From: Phycisphaerae bacterium
GTDB taxonomy: Bacteria > Planctomycetota > Phycisphaerae > UBA1845 > Fen-1342
Assembly: GCA_030428945.1 (NCBI GenBank)
Contig: JAUIEC010000003.1
Span: 62,001-126,000, forward strand
Direction: 5' to 3'
Length of the DNA: 64,000 nt
Positions 50,857 through 59,325 of the stretch are shown here, piece by piece. Position numbers and translations under genes: made by a program. Each line of letters starts with the position of its first letter. Within the stretch, counting starts at the first letter, position 1. The notes beneath the pieces are model-generated. The model ran no database searches. It saw only the letters and a program-made list of their open reading frames with translations, and was not told the DNA's origin.

Positions 50857-52791
50857 ATGACCAAGTTCTTTCGCCAGTACAGCCGTTTCTTCCTGCTGGT
50901 TTTCATGTCCGTCCTGATGGTCGTCTTCGTCATCGGAGATGCCATCGGACGCGGCAGCAGCGCCCGCGCGGACGCCCTCGATACCGAGGTCGGCACCGCC
51001 TTCGGGGAGTCCGTCCGCGACAGCCACCTGCGCCGCGCGATGGCCGACCTGCAGATGGCCGCGTCGATCGGCCTGATCCCGACTCCGCTGGCCCGGCTCG
51101 AACAGATCTCGCCCGAGCAGCGTGAACAGACGATCGGCGTCTACCTGATGATGCGCGAGGCCGAGCAGCTTGGCGTCCGCGTCTCCGAGGCCCAGTTGCG
51201 CGAACTGCTCAGCCGCATGCAGATGACCGACGAGCAGTTCTCGCTGCTGACCAGCCGCTTCGGACGCCGCAGCGCCAGCCAGGTCTACGACGCGCTCGGC
51301 CGGGTCATGTCGGTCGGCATGTTCTTCCAGGCCCAGGCCGACGCCGGGCTCGGCCAGCCCCTGCCGCAACTGGAAGACACCTATCGCAACTTCATGCAGA
51401 ACGCCAAGGTCAAGGTCTCGGTGATCGACGCCAACGCGTTCCTGACCGAGGATCAGCCCGACGACGCCCAGCTTGCCGTCCTGTTCGAAGAGGGCAAGGA
51501 CCGGCTCGACGAGCATACGGCCGAGGAACTGCACTTCGGCTACCAGTTGCCCGACCGCGTCAAGCTGGAGTGGATCACGCTGAATCCCAAGCGGATCGAG
51601 GACGAGGTCACGATTCGCGAAGTCGACGCCGAGCGCTTCTATCGCAGCAATCCGGACCGCTACCGGACCAGCGCCGAGGGGCCCGCTCTCGACGGACAGG
51701 CGACGATCCTGAAGCCGTACGAGGAAGTCCGCGAACAGGTCCGCGCGACCGTCCGCACGCTCAAGGCCATCGAGGAGGCCCGCCGCGAGATCAACCTGAT
51801 TCGCGAAACCGCGGCCGGCCCGTGGAAGAGCATGCCGCGCGGCGCGGACGGGACGCGTCCGGCTCCGGCGGCGGACCAGCAGATGGATCTGACGACCGCG
51901 ATCGGCGCGTCGCGCTTCGCCGAGTACATCGTGCGGCGCGAGACCGGCTGGCTGACCCGCGAGGAACTGGGCGCCATGCCGGTTCTTGGTGGTGCCCGGA
52001 TGCAGGTCGAGCGGCAGCGCGTCGCCGCCCCCGAAGTGATCTTCCACGTCGAAGGCCTGGCGGGTCCCAGCGAGGAATCGCCGCTGCCGCTGCTGCGAAC
52101 CGGCGAGCCGGGGCCGGTGCTGACCTCGTTCGACACGCGCGCGACCGGGGCTTCCGAGCCTTACCAGCCGATCGCCTTCCGCGTGCTCGCGGTCGAGCCG
52201 AGCGGCCCGCCGCGCACCATGGAAGAGGTTCGCGGCAAGCTGGTCGACGACTGGCGCCGCCAGCGGGCCATGCAGCGGGCCGGCGAGTTCGCGCGTGAAC
52301 TGGCCGAGCAGGCCCGCAGCGTCGGCCTTGAGCAGGCGGTGGCCGAGGCCGAGGCGCTGCGGTCGGCGCTGCAGGACGCCGATGCCCGGGCGGTCTCGAC
52401 CGACGGAACCGCGCTGGAGATCTACACCAAGCGGCTGACCCCGATCGAGCCGCCGCGTTTCCCGCGGTTCGCCACCAACGTCAGCGGCGTCCGTTCGACC
52501 CCGCTGCATGAGCGCATCTATGAACTGGCTGACGATGACAGCCCGCACCGCGTCGCGCTGGCGGCCTCGCCGGCCGACAAGGCCTGGGTCGTGGCCGAGC
52601 TGTTCGAGGTCGAGCCGCTCTACCAGGGCGAGTTCGATCAGCAGCGGGCGAGCTTCGACCAGCGCTCGGAGATGTCGCAGCGCTTCCGCTTCGTGCAGCT
52701 CTGGTGTGACTACGAGAACATCAAGGCCCGGACCCGCTTCGTGGCCAAGGTCACCGAGACGCCGGAAGACGAAACCGAAACAAGCCAATAG
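50857..52791 (+). CDS. PpiD/SurA-like membrane-anchored periplasmic chaperone
   Basis: From ATG 50857 the protein is 644 aa; upstream codons in frame have no ribosome-binding site. One N-terminal membrane helix (FFLLVFMSVLMVVFVIGDAIG) anchors it, as in PpiD. The next 180 residues resemble the SurA/PpiD N-terminal chaperone domain (VSEAQLRELLSRMQMTDEQF), and VDAERFYRSNPDRYRT near 270 is the sequence that usually precedes a parvulin domain. I see no intact parvulin active-site pattern, so it may be a chaperone without isomerase activity. It is followed 39 bp later by leuS. Confidence 0.75.
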   Translation: MTKFFRQYSRFFLLVFMSVLMVVFVIGDAIGRGSSARADALDTEVGTAFGESVRDSHLRRAMADLQMAASIGLIPTPLARLEQISPEQREQTIGVYLMMREAEQLGVRVSEAQLRELLSRMQMTDEQFSLLTSRFGRRSASQVYDALGRVMSVGMFFQAQADAGLGQPLPQLEDTYRNFMQNAKVKVSVIDANAFLTEDQPDDAQLAVLFEEGKDRLDEHTAEELHFGYQLPDRVKLEWITLNPKRIEDEVTIREVDAERFYRSNPDRYRTSAEGPALDGQATILKPYEEVREQVRATVRTLKAIEEARREINLIRETAAGPWKSMPRGADGTRPAPAADQQMDLTTAIGASRFAEYIVRRETGWLTREELGAMPVLGGARMQVERQRVAAPEVIFHVEGLAGPSEESPLPLLRTGEPGPVLTSFDTRATGASEPYQPIAFRVLAVEPSGPPRTMEEVRGKLVDDWRRQRAMQRAGEFARELAEQARSVGLEQAVAEAEALRSALQDADARAVSTDGTALEIYTKRLTPIEPPRFPRFATNVSGVRSTPLHERIYELADDDSPHRVALAASPADKAWVVAELFEVEPLYQGEFDQQRASFDQRSEMSQRFRFVQLWCDYENIKARTRFVAKVTETPEDETETSQ

Positions 52792-52830
52792 CGCGGCCGC
52801 CCGACATTGCCGCCGCGCGGGATCGAGACG

Positions 52831-55641
52831 ATGGGCAGCGACTACGACTTTCGATCAATCGAGCCGCGCTGGCAGCAGACCTGGCGCGAGCAGCGCGCCT
52901 TCGCGGCCGCCAACCCCGGCACCCCCGGCGCCGAGCGGCCCAAGTACTACGTGCTGGACTTCTTCCCGTACCCGTCGGGCGCCGGCCTGCATGTCGGCCA
53001 CCCGCTCGGATACATCGCGACCGACATCTACAGCCGTTTCAAGCGAATGACCGGCTACAACGTGCTGCACCCGATGGGCTGGGACGCCTTCGGCCTGCCG
53101 GCCGAGCAGTACGCGATCGAGACCGGCGTGCACCCGGCCGACACGACCTACAAGAACATCGCCAACTACAAGCGGCAGTTGCAGATGATCGGGCTCAGCT
53201 ACGACTGGGACCGCGAAGTCGCGACCTGCGACGCGTCCTACTACCACTGGACCCAGTGGATCTTCCTGCGGATCTACAACTCGTGGTTCGATCCGGAACA
53301 CGAACGGACCGACGAGGCCGGCCGCGTGACCCGCGGCTGCGCCCGGCCGATCGAGACCCTGCCGATTCCGGCCGACGTTCGAGAGCAGGGCGAAGCGGCG
53401 GTGGCGGAGTACCGCGACGAGCATCGCCTGGCGTACCGGGCCGAGGTGCCGGTCAACTGGTGCCCGCAACTCGGGACAGTGCTGGCCAACGAGGAGGTCA
53501 CGGCCGACGGGCGCAGCGAGCGGGGCAACTACCCGGTGCAGCGGCGGCCGATGAAGCAGTGGATGCTGCGGATTACCGAGTATGCCGACCGGTTGCTGGG
53601 CGACCTGGTGCACCTGGACTGGCCGGAGCCGATCAAGCTGATGCAGCGGCACTGGATCGGTCGCAGCGAAGGCGCCTACATCAACTTCACGCTCGAGAGC
53701 GACGGCGAGAACGTCATCCGCGTCTACAGCACGCGGCCGGACACGCTGTACGGGGCGACCTACCTGGTGCTGGCGCCGGAGCATCGGCTGGTCAACGTGA
53801 TCACGACGGCCGGGCGTCGCGAGGCGGTGGACGCCTACGTCCGGCAGGCCCGGCAGAAGTCGGAGATGGACCGCACGGCGGAGGCGAAGGAGAAGACGGG
53901 CGTCTTCACCGGGGCCTACGCGATCAACCCGGTCAGCCGGCGGCAGGTGCCGATCTGGGTCGCGGATTATGTTCTGGCGAGTTACGGGACCGGGTCGATC
54001 ATGGCGGTGCCGGGCTCGGACACGCGCGACCTGGAGTTCGCCGAGAAGTTCGACCTGCCGGTGATCCAGGTGGTGCAGCCGACCGAGGAGGGCGCCGACT
54101 GGCGCGGCTACACGGCGCCCGGAACGGCGGTCCACTCGCCGACGGCGGAGCATGCCGAGATCTTCGACGGACAGTGTGACCTGAACGGGCTGCCGACGGC
54201 CGAGGCGAAGCAGAAGATCACGGCCTGGCTGGAGGCGCGTGACCTGGGCGAGGGCACGGTGCAGTACAAGCTGCGCGACTGGCTGTTCTCGCGGCAGCGC
54301 TACTGGGGCGAGCCGTTTCCGATCGAGTACGACGACGGCGGCCTGTCGCACGGCGTGCCCGAGCAGGACCTGCCGGTTGAACTGCCGGAGATGGAAGACT
54401 TCAAGCCGGTCGCCTCGGACGATCCGAGTGCCGAGCCGGCCACGCCGTTGTCGCGCGCGGGCGACTGGTGCCGGTTGGAGCGTGACGGGCAGCGGCGGCG
54501 TCGCGAGGTCAACACGATGCCGCAGTGGGCGGGGTCGTGCTGGTACTACCTGCGCTTCTGCGATCCGCAGAATCACGAGCGGATGATCGGCGAAGAGGTC
54601 GAGCGCTACTGGCTGCGGGGCACCGCTGCGGATGGCAAGCCCAAGTTCGGCGGCGTGGATCTCTACGTCGGCGGGGCCGAGCACGCGGTCCTGCACCTGC
54701 TGTACGCCCGCTTCTGGCACAAGGTGCTGTACGACCTGGGCGTCGTCGGCACGCCCGAGCCGTTCCACAAGCTGTTCAACCAGGGCTACATCCAGGCGTT
54801 CTACTACGAGAACGACCGCGGCGTGCGCGTGCCGGCCGACGAGGTGGTGGACGCGGACGGCAACGCCGCGACGGATGTGCAGGACAAGGACGGGCCGTTC
54901 TTCCACGACGGCCAGCCGGTCACCCGGCACTACGGCAAGATGGGCAAGAGCCTGAAGAACGTCGTCAATCCCAACGGGGTGATCGAGGAGTACGGGGCGG
55001 ACACGCTGCGGCTGTACGAGATGTACATGGGGCCGCTCGAAGCCAGCAAGCCTTGGAACATCCGCGACATCATCGGCGTGCATCGTTTCCTGCACCGCGT
55101 CTGGCGCCTGGTCGTGCAGGAGAAGGCGCCCGAGTCGGGCGAGTGGATCCTGAACCCGAAGATCGGCGACCAGCGCGACGACGATCTCGAGAAGCTGCTG
55201 CACAGGACGATCCGGAAGGTCGGCGAGGACATCGAGAAGATGGCCTACAACACCGCCATCGCCGAGATGATCAAGTGGAGCAACGAGGCCCAGAAGGCCG
55301 ACGCCGTGCACCGCGATCAGATCGACCGGTTCCTGCGGATCCTGTCGCCGTTCGCGCCGCACATGGCCGAGGAACTCGCCGCCCGCCTCGGCCGGGAAGG
55401 CCTGCTGGCCGCGGCGGACTGGCCGGCGTTCGACGAGGCCCTGACGGTCGACGACGCGGTCGAGATCGCGGTGCAGATCAAGGGCAAGGTCCGGGCCCGC
55501 ATCACGGTCCCGGCCGGCGCGAGCGACGAGCAGATGGTCGAACTGGCGAAACAGGATCCGGGCATTGCCGAACAGATTGCGGGCAAGGAGATTCGTCGCG
55601 CGATCGTGGTCCCCGGTCGGCTCGTGAATCTGATCGTCTGA
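52831..55641 (+). CDS. leuS: leucyl-tRNA synthetase
   Basis: The 936-aa protein attaches leucine to tRNA-Leu. The class I motif HIGH appears as HVGH (54-57) after FFPYPSGAGL, and the KMSKS loop as KMGKS (703-707) in HYGKMGKSLKN. The editing domain (about 230-420) contains the Thr-rich YSTRPDTLYGATYLV region. The C-terminal half has YGADTLRLYEMYMGPLEAS and an anticodon-binding domain. Length and the KxGKSLKN form resemble the longer LeuRS subtype I associate with actinobacteria rather than the E. coli type of about 860 aa (from memory, not a search). Confidence 0.95.
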   Translation: MGSDYDFRSIEPRWQQTWREQRAFAAANPGTPGAERPKYYVLDFFPYPSGAGLHVGHPLGYIATDIYSRFKRMTGYNVLHPMGWDAFGLPAEQYAIETGVHPADTTYKNIANYKRQLQMIGLSYDWDREVATCDASYYHWTQWIFLRIYNSWFDPEHERTDEAGRVTRGCARPIETLPIPADVREQGEAAVAEYRDEHRLAYRAEVPVNWCPQLGTVLANEEVTADGRSERGNYPVQRRPMKQWMLRITEYADRLLGDLVHLDWPEPIKLMQRHWIGRSEGAYINFTLESDGENVIRVYSTRPDTLYGATYLVLAPEHRLVNVITTAGRREAVDAYVRQARQKSEMDRTAEAKEKTGVFTGAYAINPVSRRQVPIWVADYVLASYGTGSIMAVPGSDTRDLEFAEKFDLPVIQVVQPTEEGADWRGYTAPGTAVHSPTAEHAEIFDGQCDLNGLPTAEAKQKITAWLEARDLGEGTVQYKLRDWLFSRQRYWGEPFPIEYDDGGLSHGVPEQDLPVELPEMEDFKPVASDDPSAEPATPLSRAGDWCRLERDGQRRRREVNTMPQWAGSCWYYLRFCDPQNHERMIGEEVERYWLRGTAADGKPKFGGVDLYVGGAEHAVLHLLYARFWHKVLYDLGVVGTPEPFHKLFNQGYIQAFYYENDRGVRVPADEVVDADGNAATDVQDKDGPFFHDGQPVTRHYGKMGKSLKNVVNPNGVIEEYGADTLRLYEMYMGPLEASKPWNIRDIIGVHRFLHRVWRLVVQEKAPESGEWILNPKIGDQRDDDLEKLLHRTIRKVGEDIEKMAYNTAIAEMIKWSNEAQKADAVHRDQIDRFLRILSPFAPHMAEELAARLGREGLLAAADWPAFDEALTVDDAVEIAVQIKGKVRARITVPAGASDEQMVELAKQDPGIAEQIAGKEIRRAIVVPGRLVNLIV

Positions 55642-56105
55642 GCGGGGAAGCCCCGGCCCTCCTTCGTTGATCCCAGGCAGGACCTTTCACCGCGGAAGTT
55701 CGGGCTGGCAGGGCCAGGCTGGATCGCCACTGCCGTGGATCTTCGCCCGCGGTCTCGTGCGGGGCCGAGCCGCCGCATCCCTCCGCAGAAAAAAGACGCG
55801 CGGAAGCCGCTGCATTGACGGGAGTTGCGTGCGCTTCAGGTGTTTACCCGCTATCGCGGATTTCATCTGGCGCCGAAAATGAACATGGGTGGGGGGGTAC
55901 CCCGGGGACGATCGCGCGCACGAGCGGCGGGTAAACCGGACAGGCTACGCCGCGGACGCCGCCAGAGTAAACCGGACAGGCTACGCCGCGGCACGCCGCC
56001 AGGGTGGACCGGACAGGCTACGCCGCAGACGCCGCGAGAGTGGAACCGACGGGCACGCCGCGGAGATGGAACCGGCGGCACGCCGCGCGGGCGAAACGCC
56101 CCCGG
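55642..56105. other. 464-bp intergenic region with a tandem repeat and no gene
   Basis: Between leuS and the convergent lipoprotein gene I see no supported reading frame and no intrinsic terminator. The right part (55931-56094) is a 36-bp tandem array; the left part has no clear structure. Confidence 0.6.
55931..56094. repeat. 36-bp tandem repeat, three good and two degenerate units
   Basis: Units 55931-55966 (36 bp), 55967-56003 (37 bp) and 56004-56039 (36 bp) share ACCGGACAGGCTACGCCGC; two shortened copies follow (56040-56066 and 56067-56094) with GGAACCG and CACGCCGCG. The copies are contiguous, with no spacers, so this is not a CRISPR array. Confidence 0.92.
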
Positions 56106-56621
56106 CTACGTCCCGTCCGTCGGCGCCACGCCGTACGACATCTCGTACTCGTCGAACAGACGCTCGCCGCTCGGAGCCTCAAGCTGGGCCGTCAGGATGT
56201 ACTCGCCCGGCCGCAGCGACATCTCCGGCAACGCCAGTTCGAACCGGTAGAACCGCGACAGGTGGTCCCAGTGGTCATCGACCGTCTCCGGATCGTTCAG
56301 TTCCACCCGCCAGTACGCCACCCGCTCGCCCAGGCGGTCGCCGCTCGCGTACCGCCGCGTGTGCAACTCGAACTGAAACACCCCCAGCGTCTTCGTCCCG
56401 TCACCCCCCGCATCCTGCGTCTCGATGAAGACCTCCAGCGAATCCGGCTCGCCGCGACCCAGCAGGTCCGCCGGTCGCGTGAAACTCTGCACCTCGATCG
56501 CCCGCGGCATCACCAGGTCGACGAACGTAGACTCGCTCGGCCCCGACGGCTGCGACGTGCGGCAGCCACTCAGCAGGGCACTCAGCAGAATCGAAACAAC
56601 CAGGACACGGCATGCGGGCAT
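56106..56621 (-). CDS. putative lipoprotein
   Basis: The start at ATG 56621 has AAGGA 11 bases upstream and gives 171 aa; the longer open frame adds residues without signal features. The signal peptide ACRVLVVSILLSALLSGC ends in the lipobox LSGC. The mature part is a single beta-rich domain (AIEVQSFTRPADL, LEVFIETQDAGGDG, FQFELHTRRYASGDR, ELALPEMSLRPGEYILTAQL) with no family I recognise. It is divergent from the XRE regulator across a 261-bp spacer. Confidence 0.72.
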   Translation of the reverse strand: MPACRVLVVSILLSALLSGCRTSQPSGPSESTFVDLVMPRAIEVQSFTRPADLLGRGEPDSLEVFIETQDAGGDGTKTLGVFQFELHTRRYASGDRLGERVAYWRVELNDPETVDDHWDHLSRFYRFELALPEMSLRPGEYILTAQLEAPSGERLFDEYEMSYGVAPTDGT

Positions 56622-56826
56622 CGGTGCATTCCTTCGGCGGCGGTGAATCCGCCCGGTTTTATAGTCGTCGATCCGCCCGCTGGCCAGCAGCCACCCCGTC
56701 ACGGGCGCATGCTCCGCCCGGCAGCCTCCCCCCTCGCTGCCGCCTCCCACCCTCAGGTCCCCGGTCGAGCGGCCGCAGGCCCGGCACCCCTTCCACAATC
56801 TGCGGAGCCACCAACGCGAAGCCGAT

Positions 56827-56865
56827 ATTGCGTTTTGCATCATATTGATTGACATGGAACGCAAT
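56827..56865. promoter_or_regulatory. candidate operator: 8-bp inverted repeat around a -35 box
   Basis: ATTGCGTT (56827-56834) and AACGCAAT (56858-56865) are a perfect inverted repeat 31 bp apart start to start, about three helical turns. The right arm lies between the -35 and -10 boxes of the XRE gene promoter. The stretch is AT-rich compared with its surroundings. It fits an autorepressor site for the adjacent HTH protein. Confidence 0.55.
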
Positions 56866-56876
56866 CACGGTATCCT
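56849..56876 (+). promoter_or_regulatory. promoter TTGACA-N16-TATCCT for the XRE/ACP operon
   Basis: A perfect TTGACA (56849-56854) is 16 bp from TATCCT (56871-56876). The ATG at 56883 lies 7 bp after the -10 box, so the transcript would be nearly leaderless, or a downstream start would be used. Confidence 0.6.
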
Positions 56877-56882
56877 GTGGCC

Positions 56883-57257
56883 ATGAAAACGCCGGAGTTC
56901 AGCCAGTGGTCCCTGGGCGGGACACGTTTCGTCACCCTCACCGAGGGCGATTTTCTGCGACTGTGCCACGCCGCCGGGGTAGAAGTGGCCGACGCCCGGG
57001 CGCCGGATGGACTGGCATCGGGGGGCGAACTGTTCGACCAGCAGCGCCTCCGCGCCAGGATCCGCCAGCGGCGCCAGGCGGCCGGACTGACGCAGGCCTC
57101 CCTCGCGGCCCGGGCGGGCATCCGGGTCGAGACGCTCAATCGGATCGAGCGTGGCCACAGCGTGCCGGACTTCCGGACGATCCGCAAACTGGTCGTCGCC
57201 CTGCGACACCTTGAAGAAACGACCCCCGGGCAACAAGGAGGTTCCAACGATGTCTGA
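56883..57257 (+). CDS. XRE-family HTH regulator
   Basis: The 124-aa protein has an N-terminal stretch of about 50 residues (SQWSLGGTRFVTLTEGDFLRLCHAAG) of unknown fold, then a Cro/C1-type HTH domain (about 55-112): LRARIRQRRQAAGLTQASLA, then ARAGIRVETLNRIERGHSVP and DFRTIRKLVVALRH. An ATG at 56883 or a GTG six bases upstream may be used. Its last codons overlap the acyl carrier protein gene (8 nt), so the pair is translated together. The inverted repeat just upstream suggests it controls its own operon. Confidence 0.85.
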   Translation: MKTPEFSQWSLGGTRFVTLTEGDFLRLCHAAGVEVADARAPDGLASGGELFDQQRLRARIRQRRQAAGLTQASLAARAGIRVETLNRIERGHSVPDFRTIRKLVVALRHLEETTPGQQGGSNDV

Positions 57258-57498
57258 GAAGCACGAAATGCTCGCCCGCGTCACCGAGATTCTCCGCGAG
57301 CAATCCAGCTACGACGGTGAAATCACCTTTGAAACCAACCTGTTCAGCGACCTGAACTTCGACAGCCTCGACGCGGCCGAGTTCGCCATGAACCTCGAGG
57401 ACGCCTTCGACGTCGAAGTCCCCGACGAGGAAGCCAGCGAAATCCGCACCGTCGGCCAGGCCGTCGATCTGCTCCAGCGCGTCCGCACGCCGGTCTGA
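57250..57498 (+). CDS. acyl carrier protein
   Basis: The 82-aa acidic protein has the phosphopantetheine site FDSLDAAEF with S39, preceded by NLFSDLNF and followed by an EDAFDVEVPDEEASEIRTV helix region, the standard four-helix ACP layout. A strong AAGGAGG lies 8 bp before the ATG. It is paired with an XRE regulator instead of fab genes, so it may be a dedicated carrier for a specialised acyl pathway, for example the ketosynthase-like or condensation-domain enzymes elsewhere in the window (inference). The primary fatty-acid ACP cannot be excluded. Confidence 0.9.
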   Translation: MSEKHEMLARVTEILREQSSYDGEITFETNLFSDLNFDSLDAAEFAMNLEDAFDVEVPDEEASEIRTVGQAVDLLQRVRTPV

Positions 57499-57502
57499 TG
57501 GT

Positions 57503-57659
57503 GTGAAAAGGTGAAGGGGTGAAAGGGTGAATGAGGGTGAGCCCTGATCCTGAGTGAGCAAGTGAGCAGGTAAGCAGGCAGCGGGTTTGGCCGGGCGTGA
57601 CCGGCACCGCGTATCGGAACGCGGGCTACACTTCCCTGTTCCCTGTTCCCTGTTCCCTG
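57503..57659. repeat. composite repeat module: GTGAAAGG, AAGTGAGC and TTCCCTG arrays
   Basis: GTGAAAAG, GTGAAGGG, GTGAAAGG, GTGAATGA (57503-57534) start right after the ACP stop. GAGTGAGC, AAGTGAGC, AGGTAAGC (57552-57575) follow. Four exact TTCCCTG heptamers occupy 57632-57659 after CAC. The last two parts have the same order as the module at 25046-25225. Confidence 0.9.
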
Positions 57660-57710
57660 TTAATTGGCAGGAACTTGCGACGCGGCCCGGTAGCGGCTTG
57701 CCACGCTGCG

Positions 57711-57716
57711 TATACT
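57711..57716 (+). promoter_or_regulatory. candidate -10 box (TATACT)
   Basis: TATACT lies 27 bp before the ATG at 57744, which has AAGGAG as its ribosome-binding site. No -35 hexamer is evident in the preceding repeat-derived sequence. Confidence 0.35.
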
Positions 57717-57743
57717 TCCCGAGAGCAAAGCAAGGAGTCGCGA

Positions 57744-59237
57744 ATGCTTCTGCGGGCCGCCGCGCTGACTGCCACCGTTCTGACCGTCCTCGCCTGGTAC
57801 GCCCCCCGAACGCCGGACGGGCAGGAAACCGCCCCGGCGACCGACCCTGCCTCGATCGACTGGAGCACACAGCCCCGCTCGGCTGCCGGGCCCTTCGACC
57901 TCGTCCCGGCCGAGGCCCTGCTCGCCTGGCGCGGCCAGCCTCTTCCGGCCGACGAGGAGACCGGCCAGCAGTCGGCTCTCGATGTCGGCATCCGGATGCT
58001 GCAGAAACTGCTCGGCGGGCAACTCGACCCCGGCGCGAAGATGACGCTCCGCCTGCTCGAAGGCATGGGCGCGATGATCCGCCACCCGTTCGCCTTTGCC
58101 CTGGTCGACGTGGACACCACGCCCACCGCGGCCGGCAACGTCAAGGGTGACGACTTCGAGATCGCGATCATCATCGACGTCGATGGCGACATCGGCCCGA
58201 TGATGCAGCTTGTTCAGCGGGCGGTCCGCGAACTGACCGACGAAACCAACGCGACCCTGAAAGGCCACGAGACCGGCGGCCTGCGCTACGCCGAACTGCG
58301 CGACAAGCGCCTGCCCGACTGGTGCCACATCGCCTGGGGACAGATCGACCGCTACTTCGTGCTGACCTTCGGCCGGGGCGTCTGGGCCGAGATTGCCGCC
58401 ACGGCCCGGGACCGGGATCGATCGCTCGGCCGCGACAAGTGGCTGCATCCGCAGCGGGCGAAGCTGACGCACATGCCGCTGATCGAGATCGTGCTGGACG
58501 CCGATGGCGTACGCGAGAAGCTCGACTCGTCGACCCGCCGGCGCGCGTCGGCGTTCTTCCGGGCCTGGGGTGCCGGGAAGACCGAACGCGTCTTCTGGGC
58601 GATGGGATTCGTCGACCGGGCGGTCTACTGCGAGGCTTTCTTCAAGCAGCCGGACGAGACGGTGCAGCGGCTGTACGCCGATCCGGTCTCGAAGGACGCC
58701 GAGTTGCTGGCGACGATTCCCGACGAGGCCCGTTACGCGATCTTCAAGATCGCCCTGCGGCAGTTCTTCCCGCGCCTGTTCGGCAGCTACTACGCCACCC
58801 GCTCCGCGCACGACCGCGACGAAGCCATCGAGGGCTGGGCCCGGATCCAGCAGGAGCACGGCTTCGATGCCGAACGCGACATCCTCGCCAACCTCGGCAA
58901 CCGGGTGGTCTCGCACAACTATCCGCGGCACCCGCTGAACCTGCCGATGATGGTCACGACCCTCGCCCCGATCGAACGCAACGCCAGGAAGGTTCGCGAC
59001 ACCATCGAAACCATGTGCACCGCCTGGCGGGACCACATGGACACCCTCAGCGAACGGGACAACTACGAGAACCCGGTCAACTACGACGAGGATGACCGCA
59101 TCTGGTACCTGACCTTCGGCCCGCTCGAGGCCCTCGCCTGGACCGTCACCGACAAGTACATCATCACAAGCTGGTCGCCCGACGCGCTCCGCATGTTCCT
59201 CGAGGAAAAAGCCGACGCGATCGGCAACCGGGACTGA
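57744..59237 (+). CDS. exported hypothetical protein (497 aa)
   Basis: ATG 57744 with GGAG upstream is chosen over the longer frame, which runs through the heptamer repeats. The N-terminus is a signal peptide or single helix (LLRAAALTATVLTVLAWY). The rest is soluble and alpha/beta, with FDLVPAEALLAWRG near 52, FEIAIIIDVDGDIGPM near 138 and a C-terminal IWYLTFGPLEALAWTVTDKY. The last segment resembles sequences in secreted proteins that begin with a DUF3352-like LPAD-type stretch, but I cannot assign a family. It stands alone, 88 bp before the GT9 gene. Confidence 0.7.
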   Translation: MLLRAAALTATVLTVLAWYAPRTPDGQETAPATDPASIDWSTQPRSAAGPFDLVPAEALLAWRGQPLPADEETGQQSALDVGIRMLQKLLGGQLDPGAKMTLRLLEGMGAMIRHPFAFALVDVDTTPTAAGNVKGDDFEIAIIIDVDGDIGPMMQLVQRAVRELTDETNATLKGHETGGLRYAELRDKRLPDWCHIAWGQIDRYFVLTFGRGVWAEIAATARDRDRSLGRDKWLHPQRAKLTHMPLIEIVLDADGVREKLDSSTRRRASAFFRAWGAGKTERVFWAMGFVDRAVYCEAFFKQPDETVQRLYADPVSKDAELLATIPDEARYAIFKIALRQFFPRLFGSYYATRSAHDRDEAIEGWARIQQEHGFDAERDILANLGNRVVSHNYPRHPLNLPMMVTTLAPIERNARKVRDTIETMCTAWRDHMDTLSERDNYENPVNYDEDDRIWYLTFGPLEALAWTVTDKYIITSWSPDALRMFLEEKADAIGNRD

Positions 59238-59309
59238 CCCGCCCCAGGGGGCGTCCCGCCGGGCGAAACCCGCCTCCCGGCGCCCGGGAAAAAACCGGCG
59301 CAAAAGCCG

Positions 59310-59315
59310 TATACT
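59310..59315 (+). promoter_or_regulatory. candidate -10 box (TATACT)
   Basis: GTATACT ends 10 bp before the ATG of the GT9 gene at 59326, which would give an almost leaderless transcript. A CGCCGGG/CCCGGCG hairpin (59257-59282) lies just upstream. Confidence 0.35.
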
Positions 59316-59325
59316 CTCCCCCACT

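Noticed and set aside
55931-56094. CRISPR array
   Set aside because: The 36-bp units are directly adjacent with no spacers, units decay in length, and no cas gene is in the window.
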